A stretch of 64,000 nt of DNA, from positions 124,001 to 188,000 of the forward strand of contig CAVYGM010000010.1 of the NCBI GenBank assembly GCA_963768025.1, in the 5' to 3' direction. The position numbers and the translations under genes are program-made. Below the pieces are notes generated by a model, which saw only the letters and a program-made list of their open reading frames with translations, ran no database searches and was not told the origin of the DNA. The DNA comes from CAVYGM01 sp963768025. Lineage in GTDB: Bacteria; Bacteroidota; Bacteroidia; Cytophagales; Spirosomataceae. This document shows positions 9,674 to 18,308 of the stretch, one piece after another. Numbering within the stretch: position 1 is the stretch's first letter; each line of letters starts with the position of its first letter.

Positions 9674-11299
9674 CTAGGTGTTTTTGTAGTTATCCAATCG
9701 TATCACCAACCCCTCATCTCCGTACAGGTTTAGGGTACCTCCCACCCGGCTTCCCTCGATCTCGACATGCGTGGCTATCTCCACTACACCGTTTATCTTT
9801 AAATTGTCAGGGTTGAAATAACAGGGCCGGTGGCTCAGGTTGAGGACTATCAGGAAGCAGTCGCTTCCTTCCTCGAACCTGAGGTAGGCCAAAAGCTGAT
9901 TATCCGCAAAAACCGGCCTATAACTTCCATACATGAGGGAGGGTTCTGACTGCCGCAGCGCGATCAGACGCTTATAAAAGCAAAGCATGGTGTGCACATC
10001 TTCCTTTTGCTTTTGGACATTGAACCGTGGCGCACTTCTGGCTAGCCGAAGCCAGGGCTGGGCGTTGGTGCTGAAGCCCGCTTCCGGGCTGCTGTCCCAC
10101 TGCATCGGCGTACGGGCTGGGTCACGGCTGAGATTTTTGTTGGGCATGTTAAGTCCCTGCGGGTCCTTCACTTCCTCTTTGGGAATAGGTACATCGTGCA
10201 TCCCAATCTCTTCTCCATAATAAATCGTGGGGGTACCTCGTAGCGTGAGTAGCATCATAGCCGCTACCCGCGCCTGCTGAATGCCGATGCGGCTACTAAT
10301 CCGGGGCTGATCGTGGTTGCCAAGTACCCAGTTGGGCCAGCCCCCTTCCGGAATAGCCGCCTCGTATTCGTCAATAGCAGCGGCTATTTTTCGAGTTTCC
10401 CAGGGTTGCGAGAGCAACATGAAATTGAACGGCAGATGCGCCTCTTTCTCCTCCGTTCCGTAGTAGGTTACCAGTTTATGAATTGGCAGGTAAATTTCAC
10501 CGATCATCAGCCGCTCGTCGTAGCGGTCCAGGAGCGCCCGCATTTTACGGACCAGGTCGTGTACCTCCGGCTGGTCGGTTGAGTATACCGGCAGGAGTTG
10601 CTCATAATCGGCCATGTGGGCCTCATAGGTAGGATTTATGGGGTTGTCGCGCAGTTGTTTATCCTTAATCATATGCCACATCACATCTACCCTAAAGCCA
10701 TCCACGCCCCGGTCGAGCCAGAAACGCATCACGCCCAGCATAGCCTCCTGCACCTCCGGATTGCGCCAGTTGAGGTCAGGCTGCTCTTTCAGGAAAGCGT
10801 GGTAGTAGAATTGTTCGGTGGTTTGATCCCACTCCCAGGCGCTGCCGCCAAATACCGAAAGCCAGTTGTTGGGTGGATGCCCTTCGGGTTTGGCGTCGTG
10901 CCACAGGTACCAGTCGCGTTTGGGGTTGTCGCGGGATGAACGCGATTCCAGAAACCATGGGTGCTGGTTGGAGGTGTGGTTAGGCACCAGATCCATGATG
11001 ATTTTCATGCCCCGGGCGTGTACTTCCTTCACCAGCTTGTCGAAGTCGTCTAGGGAGCCGAACAGCGGGTCTATACCGGTATAATCGGCTATATCGTAGC
11101 CAAAATCAGCCATGGGAGAGGGATAAACCGGAGAGAGCCATATGGCCTTTACCCCAAGCCATTGCACATGATCGAGCCGTTGTATGATACCTTCAATATC
11201 GCCCACTCCGTCGCCAGTACTATCCTGAAATGACCGGGGGTAGATTTGATAAATAATTCCGCTTTGCCACCATAGGCGATGGCTATTGGTGTTTTCCAT
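9674..11299 (-). CDS. GH13 alpha-glucosidase (oligo-1,6-glucosidase/maltase type)
   Basis: This 541-residue GH13 enzyme begins with the typical 'WWQSGIIYQIYPRSFQDS'. Catalytic residues are Asp205 ('GFRVDVMW'), Glu268 ('MIGEIYLP') and Asp330 ('LGNHDQPR'); 'DLVPNHTS' is conserved region I. There is no signal peptide, so it acts in the cytoplasm. It would hydrolyse terminal alpha-linked glucose from maltose, isomaltose or small dextrins. It leads a two-gene minus-strand operon with the second treZ, so it probably handles the short glucans released alongside trehalose. Trehalose synthase and trehalose-6-phosphate hydrolase are related alternatives, but the sequence looks most like general alpha-glucosidases. 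No TAnnTTTG promoter is seen in the 178 bases upstream. Confidence 0.88.
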   Translation of the reverse strand: MENTNSHRLWWQSGIIYQIYPRSFQDSTGDGVGDIEGIIQRLDHVQWLGVKAIWLSPVYPSPMADFGYDIADYTGIDPLFGSLDDFDKLVKEVHARGMKIIMDLVPNHTSNQHPWFLESRSSRDNPKRDWYLWHDAKPEGHPPNNWLSVFGGSAWEWDQTTEQFYYHAFLKEQPDLNWRNPEVQEAMLGVMRFWLDRGVDGFRVDVMWHMIKDKQLRDNPINPTYEAHMADYEQLLPVYSTDQPEVHDLVRKMRALLDRYDERLMIGEIYLPIHKLVTYYGTEEKEAHLPFNFMLLSQPWETRKIAAAIDEYEAAIPEGGWPNWVLGNHDQPRISSRIGIQQARVAAMMLLTLRGTPTIYYGEEIGMHDVPIPKEEVKDPQGLNMPNKNLSRDPARTPMQWDSSPEAGFSTNAQPWLRLARSAPRFNVQKQKEDVHTMLCFYKRLIALRQSEPSLMYGSYRPVFADNQLLAYLRFEEGSDCFLIVLNLSHRPCYFNPDNLKINGVVEIATHVEIEGSRVGGTLNLYGDEGLVIRLDNYKNT

Positions 11300-11477
11300 A
11301 GTAGTATGATAAGGGATGGTGTCCCGGCAGAGGCTTAGCTAATCAGAGTCATCAGGCAGGCCCCGGCTGAGTGACGGTTATACTTGATTCACCCTAGCTA
11401 AATATTCATGCCATAGCCTTCGCCGATTGTGGGGGGGAAGAATAGCCCTCTTGCTTGACCTACCTCTAAGCCCCTGT

Positions 11478-12152
11478 TTACAGCCTTATTGCTCTCAGTA
11501 CATCCCGTTTACCCGCCGGTCCTGGGTGTTTTTTTACCTTAAACCCGGAGTTTCGCAAGGCGCGCTTTACATTCCCCTTGGTGCAGTACGTAACCAGGCT
11601 CCCGCCGGGGCGGGTAAAAGCAGCCACTTTGTGGAAAAGTTCCTCTGTCCAGAGTTCCGGCTGGGCATCCGGCGAGAAGGCATCGTAGTAAACCACGTCG
11701 AAGTAGTCGCCGACGGTAGTATAGTCCTGAAAGGTGGTGTGGTACCTCGTAAAAATAAAATTGGGAGAGAGTTCAACCGGTTGGCTCCAGGCGGCCTTAT
11801 GGATCTGCTCCAGACCCGGATGGCCCGTAAGCTGGTCGTAGTTGAGCTGCCGGGCCAACTCTTCCGGCACGGGAAAAGGCTCTACGGCTACGTAGGCGAC
11901 GGGCCTGGAAGCGGCATCGGCCAGCTGCCAGGTGAGCAGAGCATTGAGCCCCGTACCGAGCCCCATTTCAAACACCCGGACGGGCTCAGCGGTGGTACCA
12001 GTCAGAAATGGTCGTAGACCTAGCTCGATGTAAATGTGAAGCGACTCCCGCACGGATCCATGCAGGGAATGATACTGCTGATCAAATTGGGGAGCGTATA
12101 GCGTGTGGGAGCCGTCCCTGGTAAGAACTATTCGTGGTGATGAGAGATCCAT
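11478..12152 (-). CDS. mnmD: tRNA (5-methylaminomethyl-2-thiouridine) methyltransferase MnmD
   Basis: A 224-residue SAM-dependent methyltransferase of the MnmC N-domain family standing alone, as in the MnmD proteins of many Bacteroidota and Firmicutes. It would methylate the aminomethyl group on wobble uridine 34 of tRNAs for Lys, Glu and Gln. The SAM-binding motif 'FEMGLGTGLNALLT' lies near residue 66, and the family signature 'YYDAFSPDAQPELWT' near 155. The C-terminal oxidase half of fused MnmC is absent. It starts 16 bases after the secreted PDZ protein on the same strand, so the two are probably cotranscribed, with no obvious functional link. Confidence 0.9.
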   Translation of the reverse strand: MDLSSPRIVLTRDGSHTLYAPQFDQQYHSLHGSVRESLHIYIELGLRPFLTGTTAEPVRVFEMGLGTGLNALLTWQLADAASRPVAYVAVEPFPVPEELARQLNYDQLTGHPGLEQIHKAAWSQPVELSPNFIFTRYHTTFQDYTTVGDYFDVVYYDAFSPDAQPELWTEELFHKVAAFTRPGGSLVTYCTKGNVKRALRNSGFKVKKHPGPAGKRDVLRAIRL

Positions 12153-12168
12153 GTTCCAAAATAAAACA

Positions 12169-13437
12169 TCAGATCATCCGGTGCAGCATAAACTTGGTAA
12201 AGAATATTTTGCCGTCGCGCTTCACCAGTAGTTCTACTTCCTTGCCGTCACCTAGCTGAAGCATCTTGTAAATCTCACTGATGCTTATTTCCTTAGCTGG
12301 GGCGTCGTTAATAAAAAGGATCTGATCGCCCTCGGTCAGCCCGGCTTGCGCGGCTGGGGAGTTTTTGGCCACGGCGTACACAAAGTAGCTACGCAAATCG
12401 GCCCCCAGTGCTTTTATTTCAAGCCCGCTCATGTCGTGCTCGAAAGACTCACGCAGCCTTCTTTTTACCGGTTTCAAAACCATGTAGCCATCGTGGTAAT
12501 TCATCGTTACTTTGAAGCGGCGAAGCAGTTCACAGCCGACGTTGCCTTGCCGCTCAGCGCTGTCCGGGAGTTTGGCTCCAAATGACGCACTATCCGGAAA
12601 GGAAGCCACGATGTTATCCAGTTCAAAGCGGCCGAATTTGATCCGTTCTATCCGGCCCAGGCTCCCGTTTATAACCCCATTGAGCCCCCGGCCTAGTTGG
12701 GTACGGATCACTTTCTCGGGAAGTGGGATAGGATCTTCGGCTATCTTGTTCAAAAAAAGCGCATGACCTGCCCCGGTATCTATCACCACCCGGATGGGGT
12801 GCTCGCGCCCGTCGGCAAAGAGGGCCACGGCATTAGTAAAGGGCTTGGTGTCTTCCACCGTAATGGGGTAGCGCTCCCCTTTTCCTTTGCGATACTTATA
12901 GCGGCTGGGTTTTTCGAGAAGCAGTTCCTTGGTGGCAAAATTGATGGTTACCACGTAATTATTGAATACATCGTAGCCAAAAATACCATGTACCGGCACT
13001 CCCACGTACTCGGAAAGATGCAGGAAATCTTCGTCCAGAATCAGTAAGTTTTGGTGATTGGCTTTCATGTGGTGCATAGCCAGCGAGTTGTCGAGGGCTA
13101 CGTGGGCCGTTACGGGTCGGCCTTCGCCTGCTCCGGCAATATTGACCTGACGCGTAATGCGAAGCCGCTGCTTGCTCAGCGCCTGGGGATCGGTAATGAG
13201 CGTTGTGCTTACACCGGTATCGAGTATGAAGTGCAGGGTATCGGAATCATTGATCTGAACCGGAACAATGATCAGATTAGAGTGGAATTCAAAAGGAATT
13301 CGGGCCGTTTGCCGCTTTCCGTCCAGGAAGAATCCAAATTTATCTTCGGGGTCCCGGTTTTTCTGAGCACTTGACTGATACGTACTTCCAAACAAGCACC
13401 CCATAAAAACGAATATGTAGAGATGCGCTTTTTTCAT
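12169..13437 (-). CDS. Secreted retropepsin-like aspartyl protease with PDZ domain
   Basis: A 422-residue protein with an N-terminal signal peptide ending near 'QSSAQ'. Two aspartyl-protease half-sites are visible: 'ILDTGVSTT' (Asp73) and 'VVIDTGAGHA' (near 215), giving a fused two-lobe retropepsin fold. A PDZ domain occupies about 330-420 ('SPAAQAGLTEGDQILFINDA'). Such proteins are common and poorly studied in Bacteroidota, and probably act as periplasmic or surface proteases. An in-frame ATG lies 27 bases upstream, at 13464, but it falls inside the probable -7 box (13462-13469), and the signal peptide starts at the downstream ATG, so 13437 was chosen. mnmD follows after 31 bases including its leader. 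Confidence 0.82.
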   Translation of the reverse strand: MKKAHLYIFVFMGCLFGSTYQSSAQKNRDPEDKFGFFLDGKRQTARIPFEFHSNLIIVPVQINDSDTLHFILDTGVSTTLITDPQALSKQRLRITRQVNIAGAGEGRPVTAHVALDNSLAMHHMKANHQNLLILDEDFLHLSEYVGVPVHGIFGYDVFNNYVVTINFATKELLLEKPSRYKYRKGKGERYPITVEDTKPFTNAVALFADGREHPIRVVIDTGAGHALFLNKIAEDPIPLPEKVIRTQLGRGLNGVINGSLGRIERIKFGRFELDNIVASFPDSASFGAKLPDSAERQGNVGCELLRRFKVTMNYHDGYMVLKPVKRRLRESFEHDMSGLEIKALGADLRSYFVYAVAKNSPAAQAGLTEGDQILFINDAPAKEISISEIYKMLQLGDGKEVELLVKRDGKIFFTKFMLHRMI

Positions 13438-13461
13438 AACTCTTCCACAATGGCTAACAGG

Positions 13462-13469
13462 CAAATATA
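13462..13469 (-). promoter_or_regulatory. Candidate -7 box (TATATTTG) for the aspartyl protease-mnmD unit
   Basis: Read on the minus strand the octamer matches the Bacteroidota -7 consensus TAnnTTTG. A TTTG lies 23 bases further upstream, slightly too far for the usual 19-20. The predicted leader to the ATG at 13437 is about 20 bases, which supports that start. Only the sequence match supports this. Confidence 0.5.
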
Positions 13470-13625
13470 CCTTATATTGCCTTGATTAAACACAAAAAAA
13501 ACTTATTTAGTGTCAAAAAAATAGGAGTTTTTTTGAGTTATTCAGCCAAACCGGCTCATCTTGGAAAAAAATGATAATTTTAACGTTCCAATCAATCAAT
13601 TAGACCCATTTTTACCCGTCCTGTC

Positions 13626-14391
13626 ATGCGCAAAAAAATAGTAGCTGGAAACTGGAAAATGAATAAAACCCTCGACGAAGCCCTGGCGCTGACGTCAGAG
13701 GTAGTCAATATGATTCATGATGAAGTGAGAGGTGAAGTAGAAGTGGTATTGTGCACACCCGCTTTGTATCTGACTACGTTGAAAAAATACGTGGAAAACA
13801 CTCCAAAAATATCGCTGGGAGCCCAAAATTGTCACGAAAAAGCGTCGGGAGCTTATACGGGCGAGATGTCAGCTGCCATGCTGAAATCGGTCGGCATCCC
13901 GTACGTAATTCTGGGGCATAGCGAACGCCGGCAGTACTTTGCCGAAACCAACGCCCAGCTCGCCGCCAAAGTGGATATTGCCCTGGAAAACGGCCTGACT
14001 CCCATATTCTGCTGCGGTGAATCTCTGGAACAACGCCAGAATGAGGATTATGTCGGCGTGGTAAAAACGCAGATCACCGAGAGCCTTTTCCACCTGACTG
14101 AGGAGCAACTCAAGGCCGTCGTAATTGCCTACGAGCCCATCTGGGCCATTGGCACCGGTCTGACGGCCAGTAGCGAGCAGGCCCAGGAAATGCACGCTGC
14201 TCTGCGGGCGCATTTGGCTGACTAAATACGGCAGCGAGGTAGCCGAAGAAATCTCTATTCTGTACGGTGGGAGTGTAGGTGCGGGCAATGCTGCCGAACT
14301 ATTCGCCTGTCCCGATGTAGACGGTGGCCTGGTAGGAGGCGCTTCCCTCAAATCGCGGGATTTTACCGAAATCGCAAAAGCCCGTCAGTAG
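13626..14391 (+). CDS. tpiA: Triosephosphate isomerase TpiA, interrupted by a one-base insertion
   Basis: TpiA interconverts dihydroxyacetone phosphate and glyceraldehyde-3-phosphate in glycolysis. The first 198 residues are intact and include Asn11/Lys13 ('AGNWKMNK'), the catalytic His in 'ILGHSERR' and Glu in 'AYEPIWAIGTG'. The frame then runs into a TAA at 14223. One base further on, from 14221, the rest of the protein reads on cleanly for 56 codons, including the phosphate-binding 'LYGGSVGAGNAAEL' and 'GLVGGASL', to a TAG at 14389-14391. One extra G at about 14220 explains this. The repaired length would be about 254 residues, normal for TpiA. The gene is usually needed and no decay is seen elsewhere, so a sequence error is the simplest reading. 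Confidence 0.9.
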
Positions 14392-14433
14392 AACAACAAT
14401 CGATATAGGCCGGGCGGTCATAACCTGGCAAGC

Positions 14434-14472
14434 GTAAATCAGCCCCTGTTTTCAGGGGCTGATTTACTTTTT
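14434..14472. terminator. Strong hairpin terminator between tpiA and the rhodanese gene
   Basis: A 14-bp perfect stem (14434-14447 with 14454-14467) is followed by a T run on the plus strand. It lies between convergent tpiA and the minus-strand rhodanese gene and can serve both. Confidence 0.85.
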
Positions 14473-14483
14473 AGTCCTCGTAT

Positions 14484-14987
14484 TTACTCGTACACTTTCT
14501 CTCCTTTTTGCAGCCATACTCCCCAAGCCCGTGAGTAGGCGTGTACTTTTTGAGTGGGCTTGCCCTTCATATCCACAATCGGATACCCCTGGTTCACCCA
14601 TTCGAATAAGCTCCCGTACAAGTTTTGTACGTTGGAAAATCCCGCCTCGAGCATCTTTTTTCCTACCTTTTCACTCCGCACTCCCACTGAGCAGTACACC
14701 ACCACAGGGGTTTGTTTATCAATGCCTTTCAGACGATCCAGGGTAAAATCCTCATAACCCACCCAGCGAGCCTGCGGAATGTGGCTCACATTAAACTCTT
14801 CGTATGCTCGGGTATCTAAGAAAAGTACAGGTTCCATTTTATTCGCCATTTTGCAACTTATTAGGGGAACTTCTTCTTTATACAGCGTTTTGAGGAGGGT
14901 TTTGTAAGCTCCACTGGTTATCTGCCCAAAAGAAAAAGAATGGAAAATTAGCAAGAGAAAGGAGGTGAAAATCTGCGTTTTTTTCAT
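14484..14987 (-). CDS. Secreted single-domain rhodanese
   Basis: A 167-residue protein with an N-terminal signal peptide (cleavage near 'SFSFGQ') and one rhodanese fold. The active-site loop is 'YCSVGVRSE' with Cys99, so persulfide chemistry is possible; 'LFLDTRAYEEFNVSHI' is the CH2A-like region and 'NLYGSLFEWVNQGYPIVD' the C-terminal signature. It would act in the periplasm as a sulfurtransferase or redox-related protein; the acceptor is unknown. It stands alone, convergent with tpiA and divergent from the GH3/beta-lactamase gene. Confidence 0.85.
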   Translation of the reverse strand: MKKTQIFTSFLLLIFHSFSFGQITSGAYKTLLKTLYKEEVPLISCKMANKMEPVLFLDTRAYEEFNVSHIPQARWVGYEDFTLDRLKGIDKQTPVVVYCSVGVRSEKVGKKMLEAGFSNVQNLYGSLFEWVNQGYPIVDMKGKPTQKVHAYSRAWGVWLQKGEKVYE

Positions 14988-15079
14988 GATATTGCGTTAT
15001 AGTAATACAATCAGGGCCCAGACGGATAAAAATCCTCCCCCATTAAATGAGTAACGCCTAATAATTAGTAACATCGAGT

Positions 15080-18000
15080 ATGAAAAATTGGTTTGGTCTG
15101 GTCTATCGTTCTAACTTCTTCAAGATTGTATTAGCTGTATCTGTTGCCATGATTGTGAGCACAGTAGTCGCTACAGCCTGGATACTTCGGAATGAATTTT
15201 CGCAAACCTGGATGAGTAAGCCCGCTTCTCTGGCTCCCCTCACGCCGTTATACAAATCGTACAAAGCCAGCAAACCCATAGACGTACTGCCTGAAAGCGC
15301 CTGGGCAGATAGTACTTTACGCACGCTTACACTTGAAGAAAAGATCGGGCAGTTTTTCATGATTGCTACCTACTCCAACCGCAACGAGGCCTACTACCAA
15401 ACCGTAGACCGACTCCTTACGGACTATAAACTTGGCGGGTTGATTTTTTTTCAGGGTACACCCTACCAGCAGGCTTTGCTCACCAACCGATACCAGGCCA
15501 AATCAACCCTACCGCTTTTTATTGGCATTGATGCCGAATGGGGGTTGGGTATGCGGCTCGACAGCACCATCTCCTACCCCCGGCAAATGGTCCTGGGGGC
15601 TATTCAGGACGACCGTCTGATCCATCGCATGGGGGATGACATCGGAAAGCAATGCCGTCGGATGGGGATTCACATCAATTTCGCCCCGGTCACGGACATT
15701 AATAGCAACCCGGACAACCCCGTTATTGGGTACCGTTCTTTCGGTGAAGACCGCGAAAACGTTACTCTCAAGTCCATTGCTTACATGAAAGGCCTCCAGC
15801 GCAACCGCGTGATCGCTACTGCCAAGCATTTTCCAGGCCACGGGGACACGGATGCCGACTCACATTACACCTTACCGGTCATAAACCACTCGTCGGATCA
15901 GTTGCGGGATATTGACCTGTATCCTTACCGCCGCATGATTGCCGATAGCCTGATGGGCGTTCTGAGCGGACACCTGTACGTGCCGGTACTGGACAATACG
16001 CCAATGCTGGCAACCTCCCTGTCGGAAAAAGTGGTAACACAGCTGCTGCGCCGCGAAATGGGTTTTCGTGGGCTGGTGTTTACGGATGCCATGAATATGC
16101 GGGGGGTGCTCAAAAACGGAAAGGCCCCCGATGTAAACCTGAAGGCCCTCATGGCCGGAAACGACATTCTTCTCTACCCGGAGAGCGTAGCCGAAACAGT
16201 AAACCGAATCAAAGAGGCCCTCGCGCAGGGACTCATCACCGAGAAATTTATTGATGAAAAAGTAAGCCGGATTCTTAAGGGCAAGTACTGGGCAGGACTC
16301 AACCACTATACGCCCATTGCTACGGCGAACCTCTACCAGGATCTTAACAGGGAAGAGAGTAAGGAGCTGGCCAGGGAGCTGAGTGAAGCCTCGGTAACGG
16401 TGGTACGAAACGATAAGAACCTGCTTCCATTTTCATCCGTCGAAAGCCTCAAGGTAGCCTCCGTAACCATCGGGTCGGGTACAGGCACCGCATTTCAGAA
16501 AATAATGACCAGCTACGCTCCGGTTCGTCATTTTATATTTGAAGATAAGCCCAACAGCGAGCAGGAAATAGCCGAGATGCTCACCTACCTGGAACCCTAT
16601 GACGTAGTAGTGATAGGAGTGCACGGAATCACCAACTCGCCCCGCCGCCAGCATGGCATCACTAATGGCACGGTAAGTTTTGTCACCAGATTGAGGGAAC
16701 AAGGTAAAAAGGTAGCCTTATGTTTGTTTGGAACACCATACAGTATCCGTTTTTTTCCGGAAACTAGCGCTTTGATCTGCGCCAATGAGGATAACGAAAC
16801 CACCCAGCAAGTGGCTTCCCAAATCCTATTCGGTGCCTTACCGGCCCTTGGTCACTTGCCGGTGTCGGTGGGAAATTACAAGGTTGGCGCTACCGCCGAA
16901 ACCGCTCTTCTGGGCCGGATCAGCTTCGGCACCCCGGAGAGTGTGGGGCTCAACCTGAGTATGTTGCAGAAGATTGATGGTGTGGTGGCTGATGCGATCA
17001 ATCAGCATGTATTTCCCGGCTGCCAGGTGGTCGTAGCCCGCAAAGGCAAAATCGTTTATTCCAAAAGTTTCGGTACGCTCAATTACCGTACGGCCGAGCG
17101 CGTTACTTCCGAAACCCTATACGATTTGGCATCTATCACCAAGGTGTCGGCCACGCTTCAGTCCGTGATGTGGCTGTACGATCGTAAAATGTTGGATCTG
17201 GACCAGAAGGCTTCAAGCTACCTGCCCGAATTGAAAGGTACCAATAAGCAAGATTTCACCATTCGGGACTTGTTGCTGCATCGGGCCGGGCTGATTTCGT
17301 TTTACCCCAAACTTTGGGCCAATACCATGACCAATGGCGGTGGCTTGCTGCCTGACTATTACAGTTCCGTGCAGGATAGCACCTACTACCTGCAGGTAGC
17401 TCCAAAGTTGTATGCAAAAGGCTTTCTGCGCGATTCGGTTTGGAAATGGGTAGTTGAATCGCCGCTAAATAACCGCCGCGACCGCTCGGGACGCCATGCC
17501 TATGTGTACAGTGATTTAGGATTCCTTACCTTGCAAAAAGTAGTAGAGCGCCTCACGGGACAACCTCTTGATATTTTTGTTCACAAAACCTTCTACGAGC
17601 CCATGGGGCTTCCCACATTAGGCTTTAATCCCCTACGCCGGTTTCCCTCGGAGAAAATAGCCCCCACCGAACAGGACTACCGTTTTCGCAGTCAACTGCT
17701 TCAGGGAACCGTTCATGATCAAATGGCGGCCATCGTAGGCGGGGTTTCCGGTCACGCCGGCTTGTTTGGGACCGCTACCGACCTGGCAATGCTCATGCAA
17801 ATGAACCTCTGGAAAGGAAAATATGGAGGAAAAGTGTTTTTTCAGCCCAGCACGGTTCCTACCTTCACCCGCCTGAGTGACGAGGCGAGTCATCGTGGAC
17901 TGGGCTGGGATAAGGTACCCCCTTCGGGTACGAGTGCCTATGTGTCAGATCGGGCTTCACCCAACTCATTTGGTCATACGGGCTTTACCGGTGCGGTGGT

Positions 18001-18142
18001 ATGGACAGATCCAGACGAAGAATTGATTTATGTTTTCTTATCCAACAGGATTCATCCATCCATGGAAAATAACGGTATTACTACCCATCGTACCCGCCGC
18101 AAAATAAACGACATTATTTACGAAGCGTTAATTCAATCCTAG
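15080..18142 (+). CDS. GH3 glycoside hydrolase fused to a beta-lactamase-family serine hydrolase
   Basis: This 1020-residue envelope protein has an N-terminal membrane anchor or signal (about 14-36). A GH3 domain (about 70-600) carries the NagZ-like 'KHFPGHGDTDADSHY' (249-263), which supplies the His-based acid/base, and the nucleophile Asp336 ('VFTDAMNM'). A class C beta-lactamase/esterase-like domain (about 640-1015) carries Ser685-x-x-Lys688 ('ASITKVSA'), Tyr810-Ser-Asp ('YVYSDLGF') and His966-Thr-Gly. The first half probably removes N-acetylglucosamine from peptidoglycan fragments; the second may be a carboxypeptidase-like or esterase activity on the same wall material. This architecture is known in Bacteroidota. 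It has its own strong terminator and no obvious operon partner. Confidence 0.9.
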   Translation: MKNWFGLVYRSNFFKIVLAVSVAMIVSTVVATAWILRNEFSQTWMSKPASLAPLTPLYKSYKASKPIDVLPESAWADSTLRTLTLEEKIGQFFMIATYSNRNEAYYQTVDRLLTDYKLGGLIFFQGTPYQQALLTNRYQAKSTLPLFIGIDAEWGLGMRLDSTISYPRQMVLGAIQDDRLIHRMGDDIGKQCRRMGIHINFAPVTDINSNPDNPVIGYRSFGEDRENVTLKSIAYMKGLQRNRVIATAKHFPGHGDTDADSHYTLPVINHSSDQLRDIDLYPYRRMIADSLMGVLSGHLYVPVLDNTPMLATSLSEKVVTQLLRREMGFRGLVFTDAMNMRGVLKNGKAPDVNLKALMAGNDILLYPESVAETVNRIKEALAQGLITEKFIDEKVSRILKGKYWAGLNHYTPIATANLYQDLNREESKELARELSEASVTVVRNDKNLLPFSSVESLKVASVTIGSGTGTAFQKIMTSYAPVRHFIFEDKPNSEQEIAEMLTYLEPYDVVVIGVHGITNSPRRQHGITNGTVSFVTRLREQGKKVALCLFGTPYSIRFFPETSALICANEDNETTQQVASQILFGALPALGHLPVSVGNYKVGATAETALLGRISFGTPESVGLNLSMLQKIDGVVADAINQHVFPGCQVVVARKGKIVYSKSFGTLNYRTAERVTSETLYDLASITKVSATLQSVMWLYDRKMLDLDQKASSYLPELKGTNKQDFTIRDLLLHRAGLISFYPKLWANTMTNGGGLLPDYYSSVQDSTYYLQVAPKLYAKGFLRDSVWKWVVESPLNNRRDRSGRHAYVYSDLGFLTLQKVVERLTGQPLDIFVHKTFYEPMGLPTLGFNPLRRFPSEKIAPTEQDYRFRSQLLQGTVHDQMAAIVGGVSGHAGLFGTATDLAMLMQMNLWKGKYGGKVFFQPSTVPTFTRLSDEASHRGLGWDKVPPSGTSAYVSDRASPNSFGHTGFTGAVVWTDPDEELIYVFLSNRIHPSMENNGITTHRTRRKINDIIYEALIQS

Positions 18143-18184
18143 CCTTCCCCTCTTTTCAAAAACCCCTCACTCGGAAAAGTTACC

Positions 18185-18234
18185 AACTACGAAACACAAC
18201 CCCGCCCAGGCGGGGTTGTGTTTCGTAGTTTCGT
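18185..18234 (+). terminator. Very long hairpin terminator after the GH3/beta-lactamase gene
   Basis: A 21-bp perfect stem (18185-18205 with 18210-18230), loop of only 4 bases, followed by a T-rich stretch. It lies 43 bases after the stop codon. Confidence 0.88.
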
Positions 18235-18308
18235 TTTAAAAATAATACCTAACTTTATCCGCAAATTTCGACCTTACATATAATTATAACTCAATAAAAT
18301 TGTACCTT